Source: Owenia fusiformis (Eukaryota > Annelida > Polychaeta > Sabellida > Oweniidae). Taken from it: DNA of 64,000 nt. The stretch's first letter is position 1; every line of letters starts with the position of its first letter. Location: the NCBI GenBank assembly GCA_903813345.2, contig CAIIXF020000011.1:10514842-10578841 (forward strand), in the 5' to 3' direction. The notes beneath the pieces were generated by a model that did not search any database, was not told where the DNA came from, and was given only the letters and a program-made list of their open reading frames with translations. Shown here piece by piece: positions 34,530-48,900 of the stretch. Made by a program: the position numbers and the translations under genes.

Positions 34530-37327
34530 TGTCATATATAACAATATGTGTGCATCTAAGTACAATGCTTCCAAAGGTCTCATATATGAATAGTTTGGAA
34601 ATGTGTCAGAACTACAAAATGCAGAAAAGAATTGGAAAGGGAGGAATCTGCAAGGAATAAAGTAAAGTGACACATACCGTTCCCAAGAAAATGAAAAAAT
34701 GAATAAAAACATGTCTTTTAAATGGTTTGGAAGAAGCATGACTAAAAAGAAAATGCATGCATGGGAATATACTAAAAATCCTTTGACCTATGACTTACTG
34801 GATGTCCAGAATTTCTTGGAATGGTATATTATTAAATTATTCATTCCATGTGTTTTCAATGTAATCAGAAGTATAGTTGTGACGGACAATTTAAATCTCA
34901 CTCAATCAATCATGATGCGATGAGAAATGGCTATGGGTATGAGGCCAGCTCAATTCAGCAGTGCTATTCTTGTTTGATTTTTGCCCACTTTTCTCGTCCT
35001 TTACCGCATCCATATTCTTGTTTAGATCTGATCACTTCGCAAAGGGTGAACCTTCGACTGGGTACTTTTAAATGCAAATGAAGTACTCGAGAAGAAATTT
35101 TCAAATGACTGTTCATTCAAAAAAGCTGCCATTTTTCATGAAAAAATGTTATTTATAATAACTTAAAATGCCAGTAATAGGATTCGGTGTTAATTTATTT
35201 ATGTCATGTAATGTCCAAAATGATGAGGTATTTAACCAGAACAACGGCAACGCCAAAGCTATAGTGAAATACGTTAAAATGGCGGCCATTTTTCAAAATG
35301 GCCGCCTTCTACCAAAAGTGTCTTTAGACAGTGTGCAATGCTTTTAGTACTCACATACCAAATATGAACAAAATTGCTCCATTATTTTTTGAGTTACAGC
35401 AAAAATTGTAAAATGACGAGGTAAAGGCCGCCATTTTTCAAGATGGCTGCCATGTGCTTCTTCAATAATTACATTTGTGCATTATTAATGTCCTTTATAA
35501 TTTTTTTACATTTAAAACATATTGCTATTACAGTTTTACATATTGCACCTAAACTACTGTAAAATCGTCACTAAAATGGCCGCTATTTTGAAATGAGTGG
35601 CCATTTTGAAAATCGGCTTTCGAGCAGAACTTCTACCCCCATAGGGTATATGTGTACAAAATATGAACAAAATCGGGCCAACGGTATTTGAGTTATTGCC
35701 CGGACGGACAGATGGACGGACGGACGGAGGCGTTCCCTATATCCCTCCGAACTTCGTTCGATGGGATAATAAAATATGTTTTGTCAATAGGAATCCTCTA
35801 CTCCATGGATATGCTTCTTTTTAGTTGAGATCTTACTTTAGGGTTGTTCAGTTTTCCCGTATTAGTTTAGATTCTTCAGGTATGCTAAAAAAATCATGAA
35901 AATAACAAAATAGTGCAACGCTTGGAGTTTGCCATGCGATGAATGCTTGGATAAATTACCTCCGACTCTACATCCATGGTTGAAATAATAGATATATAAA
36001 ACTAGGATTTTATAGAATAAAATCAAAATAAATAGAGATACTTTTTTACACTCAGTAAGTTGAAGGTGGAGATTGAGTTTTTTTTAGTATATTTCCAGAT
36101 AATGTACTTGTCATACATGCACTTGTAAGTGCACAATATTTTAGTTATTTATATTCCTTTATAAGATACATTCAGGATATTTGATCAGAAAATGTGTACT
36201 TGTATTGTACTGTTGTACAGTATTTGCAAAATAGAGCATTTTTGGATTCTAAAGGTGCAACAGTTAAGAGTTAGCACTTTTACGCAATGTTTTTGCATTA
36301 TTTCTGGATCTCATTCCGCAGAGTTTCTCTTAACTTGCCAAATATTTAATCTAATGACATTGTATTACTCTCTGATATTATTTAAAATCATCATTATTTA
36401 TGCCAAATTATATTTTTCTACAGTATAGTAGCTTATTTAATTTATGAATCCCACTTTTGTTTTTATCACAGCTTTTTTATATTAAAGATACATGAGATCA
36501 CTTTACTGAATACTTTAAGGTTATTGATAAGTCATCTCGTTCAGAAGACAATCAGAATAATACGACTGTACGTGTACAAAGATGTATATAATCTTTAAAT
36601 CACTTTTCAACTACATTCTCTCTCTGATAATTTTACTTTTTTAAAGAATTCTAAAGATGAGTAATGTCAGAGATTTAAGACTTAAGAATATATACATGTC
36701 TATTTTTACGCAATATCTAACTAGTCTATATTTTAAGATGATCTCATTATTTAGAATATTTCTGTAGCACACCTGATCGACATAGTTATCGTTAGAATAT
36801 TTTGAAAACCTTATTAATTGTATTTGATTACTTCAATATGTATGGGATACTTAAATGCTCAGAAATATTATTTTACTAAACACGTTTACCAATTTTGAAC
36901 AAGAGGTGAAAGGTAAAGGTGAAAAATCAAAATTGTATACTCCCTAATGGGTGTAACTTGCTTCTCTATCATGACCTCAACATATCCACATTGTGTTGGT
37001 CTTGAAGCAGGTTATTTGGCCGTTATCATCTAGGTGCTAATTTTCAACAAGATTTGGACAAAATTGAAAAAAATATTTGTAAAGTCCCTTGCACAGATAT
37101 AAAATGGCATGTATTAACAAGAATGTATTAAGCCTTATACTTTTATTGTATTAGTTATACTTGAATGTTTTCTTAATTCTTTGTATTGTTATTAAAATTT
37201 ATGTTATTTAAAATGTATATTTGATATATGTATATGATGCCATTCCAATTAGAAATAAAGTTAATGAATCAGAATTGTATTATTTTACAAGTCAAACAAT
37301 GTGTCAGTTTACTGTTCACTGTAAATG
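34530..37327. other. GAS2 3' UTR and downstream spacer
   Basis: Apart from the dispersed repeat at 35090-35775 I see no gene. AT-rich. Confidence 0.5.
35090..35775. repeat. Dispersed repeat with (GGAC)n tail
   Basis: Several 'aaaatggccgccattttt' words, the motif 'tttgagttattgcccggacg', a GGACGGACGG run and the terminus 'gaacttcgttcgatgggata'. Similar termini occur at 13695-13715 (inverted) and 47670-47700. Confidence 0.75.
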
Positions 37328-38237
37328 CCATAACTTACTTAACCATAAGGATCTATGGCATATTGTAATGGTCCTTGGTTAACTATAAAGGCCTATGGTT
37401 TTCTATAAATGGTCTTTAGTTAACTATAAAGGCCTATGGTTTACTATAATGGTCTTTGGTTAACTATAAAGACCTATGGTTTACAATAATGGTCTTTGGT
37501 TAACTATAAAGACCTATGGTTTACTATAATGGCCTTTGGTTAACTATAAAGGCCTATGGTTTACTATAAATGGTCTTTAGTTAATTATGAAGGCCTATGG
37601 TTTACTATAATGGTCTTTGGTTAACTATAAAGACCTATGGTTTACTATAAATGGTCTTTGGTTAACTATAAAGACCTATGGTTTACTATAATGGTATTTG
37701 GTTAACTATAAAGACCTATTGTTTACTATAAATGGTCTTTGGTTAACTATAAAGACCTATGATTTACTATAATAGTCTTTGGTTAACTATAAAGACCTAT
37801 GGTTTACTATAATGGTCTTTGGTTAACTATAAAGACCTATCGTTTACTATAAATGGTCCTTGGTTAACTATGAAGACCTATGGTTTACTATAAATGGTAT
37901 TTTTGGTTAACAATAAAGACCTATGGTTTACTACAAATGGTCTTTGGTTAACTTTAAAGACCTATTGTTTACTATAATGGTCTTTGGTTAACTATAAAGA
38001 CCTATTGTTTACTATAATGGTCTTTGGTTAACTATAAAGACCTATTGTTTACTATAAATGGTCCTTGGTTAACTATAAAGACCTATTGTTTACTATAAAT
38101 GGTCCTTGGTTAACTATAAAGACCTATGGTTTACTATAATGGTCTTTGGTTAACTATAAAGACCTATGGTTTACTATAATGGTCTTTGGTTAACTATAAA
38201 GACCTATGGTTTACTATAAATGGTCCTTGGTTAACTA
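37328..38237. repeat. ~41-bp minisatellite, about 22 copies
   Basis: Unit of the form 'tggtctttggttaactataa' + 'agacctatggtttactataa', with few substitutions and 1-bp length changes. Each unit contains GGTCTTT-(10 nt with GTTAAC)-AAAGACC, a potential hairpin. Confidence 0.95.
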
Positions 38238-38618
38238 GTGTCAGACAACATTGACTGAAATTATGTCTCAAAATGATGACCATAGATATTGTTAAGGAAT
38301 AAGTAATTCCTTCAGGGGTTTTAAAGATATCCATTTGACCCAAAGGATGAGTCTGGGTATCGACTTAGAAAATATTGAAAATTTTAATGTCTGAAAAACC
38401 AACTAAATCACACATATTATTAAACTTCTTCTGAGATTACAAAAATATAAATTTGTATCACAATTGATGAAGAATATTGGCATCAAAGACAGTGATATCA
38501 CTTTGTCAGAATTGAAAAGTTACTGAGCATCCAGTTTTGAGACTCAATTGTGTTGGTGATGTTACACATATTTCAGTCAAATTCATGCTGAGCACAACAT
38601 TTTGGTTTCTCTATACAT

Positions 38619-39886
38619 CACGCCTAACCATCGAAAAGGTACAGTGACAAAATATACCGTAGTTCACTTTCAATGTACGATGTCACTTTTTAACGGATTT
38701 GAAGCAAAGACAATGATGCAGGTGTGATGTAGGTTTTAAAAAATTAATCTTGGGAATACTTGAAAGATTTCATGTTTGATTTCGTGTGTATTCGTTTAAG
38801 AAGTCATTTAACTTTCTAATAACGTTAAAAGATTTTCGAACGGTGCTCAATTTTTTTCAGAGTCAATCTACCCATGGAAATTGATCAGTTGGAAAATGTT
38901 GGGTTTTTCACATTTCTTTTGATCATTTTTTCCCCTGTTGCCTAAGAGTGTCGATTATTTTTACGAGAATAATTGTTTCTCTATACTACACAATTTAGGA
39001 CGGGTGGAGATTAATAAATATTCAAGTATTTATTGTAATTTAAAAAAATCAGAAATGCGCGTTGTCAACTCGAATGTATGTTGTCCCTGTAATTGATAGA
39101 CATCCTTGTATATAATACGTAATATCAAACAATGTAATGATTTCATTTCAAAATTCATACGGTTTTTATGAGTTACAAGTAATCTTTAACGATTTTGTTA
39201 GTTACATTGATATAGAGATCTACTGATCTCTACTAGGTTATTGAATATGACTTTTAAAAATCCCGTTTATTATATACACTGTATCTGGAAAGTTTTGATA
39301 GTTCAATCAAATTGAAGTAATTCTGTAATTGTTCTGTTTCAATTTTAAATGCATCTGACCCCCCTGTCTGTTAGTGTTATGAAAAATACTTTGTCTGCAT
39401 TAGAGTTAACTGTGAATTGAGTAAGTTCAATGGGACAACATACATTCGAGTTGACAACATACACTTATGATTTTTTAAATTATAGCCAACTTTTTAAATT
39501 ATAGCCAAAATGTTAATACTTATTAAATCTTCAACAGACCTTAATTGTGCTGGTTAAAGAAACATATTCTCATAAAAATCTTAGACACTTTTAGACGACA
39601 GGGGGGGAAATGTGTAAAAACACAACATTTTCCAACCGACCAATTATATGGGTAGATTGACTACGAAAAAAATCGAGCACTGTTCGAAAATCTTTTAACA
39701 TTATTAGAAAGTTAAATATCTTCCTAAACGAATACACAAAAAATCAAACATGAAATCCTTAATGCATTTCTCAGATTAAAACCTACATCATTATCTTTGC
39801 TTCAAATCGGTTAAAAAGTGACATCGTACATCTAAAGTGTACTACGGTATATTTTGTCACTACCTTGTCGATGGTAAGGCGTGTAC
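38619..39886. mobile_element. Large inverted-repeat (foldback) element, ~1.27 kb
   Basis: Left arm about 38619-39095 pairs with right arm about 39425-39886; spacer about 330 bp. Matching words include CACGCCTAACCATCGA/CGATGGTAAGGCGTG at the ends and GTTGTCAACTCGAATGTATG near the centre. Arms are diverged (many small changes), so it is old. No ORF. Confidence 0.85.
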
Positions 39887-42747
39887 ATGACCCTGGTGAT
39901 GAAGAGTCAGAATCAGTCAAAAAACCTAAACCAGAAAACTGTGCTCATTGTGAAAACTAAAGTGAAGCAACTTTTTTTCTGATATTTCTTACATCAAATG
40001 GCAACCATCTTGTTTTTCCCCCTTCAAATTAAACTGGCGGGAAATTTGAAAAATATTTTAATCCTTAAAAATATTTCAAAAATAGGATTTTCTTCATGGG
40101 TCTTAAGTTATTTCTTCTTTGTATGTCATACATGTTGCCATTGGTGTTTTTTTCTGTGATAATGACTTTTTTGTTAAGATACTTATTCTGACTCTAAGCA
40201 GGGGGTTAATTATTCATCAAAACTCATGAAAAAGTAAATATACTTATCAAATATAACTAGGACAGAAATAAAAGCCATATTTCACATACATTTGACTGAG
40301 CAAAAGGGCATATACCCAGACACATCCTTTTCATTTTTCTTCCAACTTCTGGAGTTTGGATATTATAACAGTAGAAAAAACAGAAGTAAGATCTTGATTG
40401 AAGGTCATTTATTGCCAATCAAGCATGTCCTTGACAACTTGTTTATAGAATTACAACCTGTCCTCTACTGACAGAAATCAACAATATAATATACAAAGGA
40501 GCAAATAAAATGATGTTACATAACCCAGAAATCTCCATGATCACCTGAGGACATTCCCATCATGCACCAGTATGCTGATATATCATGGGATCATTGTCCT
40601 CTCCATGATGCACCAATGACCAGTCCTAGATAGTGTACCATCCTGGGAGAATGCAACAAGACTTAGTCAATCATGTGACCATACAAATTCCCTATAAAGG
40701 CTGAATTTACATGTTATCAAATGAAGCTGTTAAACCTTTAGGTGAAATCATGTTGAAATGTAGAATGGAGCTTTTGTGTCAAAAATTGATTATAAGGAAA
40801 TTGGAATTAACTAACAAGACATGCCTGAAAGAATAATGAATTATTTTAATAGCATTTGATCTACAAAATCTACAATGTTGCACATATGGTGTGTAATGTA
40901 ATGAGTTTCAGCTTCAAGGCATGTATTTCCAACATTGCCTTACTTTAGTCATGTGATGTCCAATGACCTATCAGGCCAGGAAAATACACTTCCTTTGAAT
41001 GTTAACTAGTAACATGAATTTGTGTACATGTACAACTCGATATAAAACACATTACTCCATAATGTATAAAGCTAACATAATAGTCAATTTATGATATATA
41101 AAATAAAGCGTTTGATATACTTAACATATAAGTGATGTTTGCACATGCTCCGATAATAACATATAATATTCTGGAACGTATACATATGATTATGAGTTGA
41201 TATAATATTATTGTGAACATAGTAATAATAACAAATAATCCAACAATTTGGCGACTAATAAATGTTAAATAAAATATGTGGCAATGTTGCATAATAAACC
41301 CAATTCTACTACTACTTTCTATAGACAAGGGCCAAGAAGCACCATGTCAGCAGAGTTAGATAAAAGTTCACTGAAACTGAACACATAAACACATGCTTTC
41401 CAAATTTATATATGCTAGCTAGCTACAAGTAGAAAATGCAGAATTTCTTTTACATGAAAGTTTGTAGTAGTAAAAATAGTGATTTTTGGTGAAAAATTAT
41501 AGTTTTTTCATGAAGCTTAGAAGACAGGGAGTTATTCAATATTAACGCCTATCAACTTTGCTCTTGTATTTACAATTTCTTATTTATTGATTCATATCTG
41601 ATCAAAATCATTGTCAAATTCATTTCCAGCTTTTGTTTAATTCAAAACTCTGTCACTGCAAAATGAAAGGAATTTGATTATGAATGATGAATACAGGCAC
41701 AGTATAAATGCTAATTTGAATTCTACAATGCTATATAAATACATAATGTATTGATGACCATTGCAACAATTGCTGTATGCTATTGGCGTCATTTTATAAG
41801 CACCAGAGATGTAGTTTCTACCATGTAGTTTCAATCAGAAAGATCAGATGATCCCAGGTACATATTAACATGTAAATGCCTCCATTTGTTAATTTTCATG
41901 GTGAATATTAATGATCACTGAATAATTCATTGATAAATATCAGACATATGCCTTCTACAAAAGAAGCATAGCAGTAAGGGAAAAAGCTAGAAACTTCCAG
42001 AGTCTGATGTTTGCAAAATGTCAGGAAATGATTTCTGTGATCACATTGAAATTAACAAGTGTTAAACCTACTGTAGAATCTTACTGACAAAGGCAAAGTA
42101 TGGCTCTTGTTCCAACTTATCAAGTGTGGGTGTTACATCTAGACATAGAAGTCACATTTGTTCATTTTATTGCACAGCCTCTAGTCGTACTTTCACGAAG
42201 ACGAGGCACTTATGTTCACAGAACCACTAAGCTCAACAACTTCAAATCTGCCTTGATTTCAAATAGAGCAAATAATCTTGAAGAATAAACTAGTTGTTTG
42301 GTAGTAATCTTGCAAGATACTTTATTTAAAAAAGAAACATTTGAATTGCAGAGCCTGCTATTCTGTAAATGTGAACCAGTCCTTGATTACCCAGTCAAAC
42401 ATTGATTCGTTCCTGCGTCCCTATATATATATATAATTTTAATATATATATATGTTATGATATAAAGTAATCTTGCATCTCCTAGTGTCTCATTGTCATT
42501 ATGGCTAACATTTCATTTCTATTTTCTATATTACAGGTGTCTCAACAATTGTTCACATTTCATTCCATATGGTAACATTAATAATGGGGCAATTCCTGTT
42601 CATTGATTGCCAGTTTCAATACACTAGTAATCATTGTTGTTACATTGATCATTGTTCTTGTAATATTGAGCACAATACATCTGCATGTTGAGAGCTTATC
42701 TGATCCTAAAAGTCTCTCACTGTATGGTAGAGCCATCGTTTGTTAGA
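39887..42747. other. Spacer 3' of ERM gene
   Basis: Includes the ERM 3' UTR near 42320-42747 and a (TA)n tract at 42423-42456. No other gene seen. Confidence 0.5.
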
Positions 42748-42912
42748 TTACATAGCCTCAAACTCATCCACGCGTTTCTTGGTATTTCCTAACCTAATTT
42801 GTTTAAGAGTTTTGTATTTATCACGCCCCTGCTTGACATTCTCTTGATGAAGCATGTCCTGTCTCGTCACTTTGCTCACATCCTTCTGGTCCGTCAGTTC
42901 AGCTTGCAATTT
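42748..42912 (-). CDS. Moe: ERM terminal exon h (C-ERMAD, actin binding)
   Basis: Acceptor TTTTAATTTAG; 54 residues and TAA. Contains [20 protein letters not shown], the hallmark ERM C terminus with the regulatory threonine. A possible AATAAA (TTTATT on +) lies at 42321-42326. Confidence 0.96.
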   Translation of the reverse strand, partial: KLQAELTDQKDVSKVTRQDMLHQENVKQGRDKYKTLKQIRLGNTKKRVDEFEAM

Positions 42913-45900
42913 CTAAATTAAAATCAAAAATATTAACTAGAAATCACTATAATCATAACACTATATTCATCAATCTGTATTTGTCACAACATTATATTTA
43001 CCATCTACTGTACCCTTGATTAAATTTGCAGATATTACAAGTCATACATTAGATGATTTAAGCAATTGGGTGACCATTTAGGAGTTTCAAAGGCAAAAAT
43101 CATCATTAAGACGATATAATATTTAATATCTAATATACAAGGCATTAACATGACAAAATGTCACCACCTAGTTGCTCACAATATCATTAGTTCACATGTT
43201 AAGTCAGACTTGAATTTCTGAGAACTCTATATGATTTTGAAAAAAGAATTTAGCCTGAGAAGGTCATTGAAGGTAAAAGCTCAAATCTGATGTCAGATTC
43301 GAACTTTTGAGAAGTTGTAGATGATTTTTAAAAAAGGATTGGTCAATTTGAAGTTTTTTTTACCCTGAAAAGGTCATTGAAGGTAAAATCTCAAATCTTA
43401 AGTCAGATTTAAACTTCTGAGAACTTGTAGATGATTTTGAAAAAACATTTATCAATTTGAACCAAGTTGAAAAAAATACCTTTTTGACCTTGAGAAATTC
43501 ATTGAAGGTCTAATCTTTTTTGACTTTGGGAATGCCATTAAAGGTCTATAGTCAGATTTGAACTTTTGAGAACTTGGAGATGATTTTGAAAACAATTGGT
43601 CAAGTTGAAGCAAGTTGAAAACAGACCTTTTGAGCTTGAGAAGGCCATTGAAGGTCAAATGAAAGTCAGATTTGAATCTGATTACTTGTAGATGATTTTG
43701 GAAAAAAATTGTTCAATTTGAAGCAAGTTGAAAAAGACCTTTTTAACCTTTTTTGACCTTGAATAGGTCATTGAAGGTCAAATCTTAAATGTAAAGTCAG
43801 ATTTGAACTTCTAAAAACTTGTAGATGATTTGGAAAAAAAATTGAAGTCAGTCGAAACAGTATTTGTTAAGTAATTGCAAATTTTAAGAATTTGTTACAG
43901 ACGCCAACCGCCACCCACCACTCACCACCCGACAATCTACACCACTAACCGCCCCCACAAAAATGGAGACCATAACAATATGTCACCACTTCTTGGTAGT
44001 GACATTATAACCATACTTTGAAGAGATCTCTAAGTAATAACAATTTTCTGCTCTTGGTAGATATTTGAATTTTCTGAGGCACAAATCAGTAAACAAATAC
44101 TTATTGTGATCTATTCAAAAATTCCTTCAAATTTTCAATAATTCTTATATTTATTACTTTGGTTTAAAATAAAAAAAACTTTAAAGCGGTAGCCATCATT
44201 CATCATAACACAAAATCTTTGCATAAAACTATTCACCAATTTACATTTTTCAATCAAATATGAAGAAAATTGAACTTGTATTCAAGTTTGTTTGGATAGT
44301 AACACTGAAGGCACTATGCAATATTGAATATGTTGTGGCTCATGGGTGAATATGTCTACAAATTTTGGAGTGCAAAATAAAAAGATGATAAATAGTTTCT
44401 CCTTACCTCCAGCTCTTCTCTCATCCTTGCATCCTTGGCCATTTGTGTTTGACGGTCAACTTCATATTGAGGCACCTCATGGTTTCCAACAGTCAGTTCA
44501 CTCTCTAGAACACAAGAATAAAACACACACATCAACAAACAAATCTGCAGGTTAATTTTCTACAAATCCTTCATATTTTCTCGTTGTGAAATACTGTTAA
44601 ATACATGTATGTTAAAATCAGACTCGAGTTTTTTAAAAGGCAACTGAAATAGGTTTTCTCAACTTGCAGCTACAAAAAATGTGGTTTTCTGCATTGTAAG
44701 CCCAATACATACTGTTCTCAAGATAACCATTATAAAATAAATTTTTAAAAACTATTAATCACACCAGAATAACCTGACAAGGGTAAAGTCAGATACCGTT
44801 GTCACAAATGGCGGACATAGCTACAGGACGTGTAGACCATTGTTGCCTGATTTATAGCAAAATCATTGCACGTCAGTGATGATGTGCCTTTTTAATAGAT
44901 CTCATATCTTAAAAAATTTCAAAAAAATTCTAGAAGACCTAACATATTTTGCCATGCACTGCGCCTATTATTTGGCAATTCAGTTGTAAATTTTCTCTTG
45001 AAAAAATAAAAATTCCAAAGGATAGGTATTGATATGGTGAACTGAATTCAACAAAGCTTTTCTCTAAAACCAATCATTGAAACATTCTGTAAAAAACACG
45101 GTATTTTATGTAATGTTGACTGATTGACAACAATTTAATGCAAAAATTATTTATATATATTTTATATAACTGTTTTTGTTTTTAGTGCAATTTTTTTTGT
45201 TCCTTTTTACCAATTCTTGAGAATGAAATAAAATGTCTTTTAGCCTTTTAGTCTTTTCGAGCCTTGTTGGAACAAAATAGCATAGACAACATTTTCTTAG
45301 ACCTCTCAATATTATAATTATATAAAGGAAATTCTGGTTGTTTTTACAAATAGTACGCAAAAACAAAACTCCCCAAAATAGATAAAAATTAAGATAAACC
45401 ATTTATTAAATTAACAAGATACTTTTTTAAAATCAACCAAACTTTCCTTTGTACAATATTGAGAGACCTAAACATGTTGTGTTTATGTCATTTTGTATCA
45501 ATGAGGTTTGGATAGATGTTTCATTTCCGAACATATTATACCAAGAACAAAAGAAGTGTCTGGTGTGTTCTCTAAAACAATATAGAGAAAAGTATTGTCT
45601 ATATTTCAAATTATAATGTTTTGATGACTGGTTTAAGAGAAACGCGTGTTCCATGTATGGTTCAATAGATAGTCAATTACTAATATGTGTGAAACCTTCA
45701 GAAGAATATATATTCTGACTATCATCTAAAAATATATATTTGTAGTCATCAACTTTGAGAAATGAGTCATTACTCTGTAACTTAATAACTTTCTTTAAGT
45801 AGCCATATGGAGAGTATCAAATGACTGGCCATTGTGAGTGGCCAGTGCAGTTTACATATAGAGCCATCCCAAAACAATCACAAATGCCATAAAAGTAGGT

Positions 45901-48900
45901 AGATATGATAAACAATCAACTCATGCTAAGATTTCTGTTGTCCTAATAAAAGCAACATAGGTAAGAAATTCATGCAGGAATCATACAAAATGCAATGGAC
46001 TTGTGTAGCCCTATTAAGATAAAACCAAAATAAAAAATATATATGAGATTTTATATTTAAAAGTTTAATGTTGCTTAATCATATAAAGTATGGTTTCTTC
46101 AACCAAAAGCTTCATTAGGAGGTCATACCATCTCCATATAACTGATCAGACATTGGAGATCAAACATCCTATTAATTAGGCCTCAGAACCAACAATCCAG
46201 ATCTTAACTCACACCAAACTGAACTTACTAACTAACTGGTAAGTAAGCAAACACCTAAGAGGAAAACATGGAAATAAACTAAAACAAAAAACAACTTAAC
46301 AATTCCTACTTCCTTCTTTTACTCACCATAAGCTATGTGATTAAAAGAAAAGCAAGAGATTTTTTCAAATAGGTTCATATCAAGATATTTTTCTCAATCA
46401 AAAAATAAAGTATAAAAAATGAAAATTGACATTTATCATCTACGAGATTACTGAGTAGGAATTCAGTACACAATTACATCAGTGTAAGAGGTAATTCCAT
46501 TCAAATTTTCATTTTTTTATTTCAATTCAACACTGTAAATCATGATCAAAAAATAAAACAACTTCCTGGGTGAAATTTGACTGTGAAGTCTGATCCAATC
46601 TAGTGCATCAACACACATATACATTCAAGTCACTTTCATGATTTGCAGCTACATACACTTACAGTACTACATTACTACAGTATAATTGTCTGCACACAGT
46701 CCAAAGAAATGCTGAAACTGTAATAGCCATGATTTCCTGGGGCTGTGTGCAAGTTTTATATATTGTTTTAAGCAAGAATCTGTAATCAAATCGGGTTAGT
46801 AATATGCTAACTAGAAAAACAGCAACTCCACGGAGTAGCAAATCCCACCGAACAAAACATGTTTTGATAAAAAAATTGACCCAAATTCATCCACTGGTAT
46901 TTGAATTATCAAAGATTATGTCTTAATGAAACATGGTTGCCATTTTGAAATTCAGCTGTCATCTTTAGATTTCTTCTTTAGCAGAGAATGTCCGTCCAAT
47001 GGTATCTGGGTTATCAAAGATTACTTTTTTAATGAAAAATGGCAGCCATTTCGAAATTCAGCTATCGCCTTTGAAATTTCTTCTGAAGCAGATCTCCTTT
47101 TTCCCTAAACATCAGCATATAATAAAATTGGAACCAAATCCATCCACTAGTATTTGAGTTATCATTAATTACGTTTTTTTTACGAAAAATGGCGGCCATT
47201 TTGAAATTCAGTGGCCATCTTGAAAATTTATTTTTGAGCAGAACTTCTTTGTCTCTAGGCATCAGCATCTAAAATTTGAACCAAATCCATTCAATGGTCT
47301 TTGAGTTATCAAAGATAACGTTTTTTTACGAAAAATGGCCGCCATTTTGAAATTTGGTGGCCATCTTGAAAATGTCTTCTTGAGCAAGGCTCCTTTGTAC
47401 CAAGGCAACAGCATATTAAATTTGAACCGAATCCACTAATATTTGAGTTATTAAAGATTGTATTTTTTCCGAAAAATGGCCGCCATTTTGAATTAAGCAG
47501 CCATATTGAAAATTCCTTCTCGAGCAGAGGTCCTACACCCATAAGGCATAAGCCTATAAAATTTGAATGAAATCCGTCAACCGGTATTTGAGTTATTGCC
47601 CGGACACACGAACGGACGGACGGACGAACGGACGGACGGACGAACGGACGGACGGACGGCTTTTCTATATCCTCCTTGAACTTCGTTCGGTGGGATAATA
47701 ATAAATGCAAAGGATTTATATACTAATGAAGAATGAATACTATGGATTTGGATCTAATTCATATCAACTCCCTGACCTTGATGAAGTTTCAGATAAGCTA
47801 GTATTTATTCTTAGACAGGAAAACATGCTATTTGACCTAAAATTAAAACTTCAAGTTTGTTTAAATTTGAAGTATCATATTATACACCATTAAATACTGA
47901 TGCACAACTGGAAGAATGTATATCTATGACACAAAGAAGAGGAAGCATTGAGGTAATGCGAGATAATTCATACTGAACCATGTTTCGAATTTGGATGACA
48001 CAAATCAATTATCCCAATCGCAAAGAACAGCATTACACTGTAATAATTATTATATAAGGTATGACATACCATATGTTTCAGTTTCATCAGCATCCATTTG
48101 TTCGTTTTCCTTGACCATAATGATAGCAGGTGTGGCAATAGCCTCTGAGAGTTTAGCCTGGGATTCCTCAACTTCTCTTTTTGCTTCCTCTAGTTTTTCT
48201 TGCAGCAACCTTGCCTCCTCTGCTCTTTCAGCGGCCTCAGCTACCTTTGCATCAGCGATCTCCTGGGCTTCACGAGCCTCAGCTTCCTACAATCAGTAAA
48301 CAATCTCATGCACTGTGCAACCACTTTCACTTGAAAAGTACCTAGAATAATATGTCTCCTGTTTATCCATTAATAAACTGCAGCATGTTGCATATAATGA
48401 CCAACTAAGATTCGGTCATCCGTATGATGTAGACTAAGTCAATAATATGAGGTTATATAATGGTTGATTCGGTATATCGTGATAATAATCATACATATAT
48501 TTACATAAGTCAGACTTTGAATCTACTTTGCAGTTAATGTTATATCATGCCTACCCTTCGCTCACGCTCTTCCTTCTCAAGATGAGCAGACTCCTCTGCT
48601 AGTCTCCTGGCCTCCTCTGCTGCTAATCTGGCTTCTTCAATCTGTCTGAACTCTAACTCAGTGGTCTTAACACGGTCTTCCAAATCTCTCATCTTATTAT
48701 TGGATTCCTCAAGTTCTGAAGAAGCAAAAAGAGCCATTATGCCATAAGGAGTTATCATGTATAATAGGAAATGGGACAACCATGCTTAAGTAAAGTCCCT
48801 AAGTTATTGAAACTTCAAGCAAGCATCCTAAAAGCTTCACATTTAATGTGTTTAAATTTAGGTTGGATCTTTTTAATTGTAATGGAAATGTACTGCTTAA

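Noticed and set aside
37328-38237. CRISPR-like regular array
   Set aside because: Adjacent near-identical units without unique spacers, in a eukaryotic context: a minisatellite.
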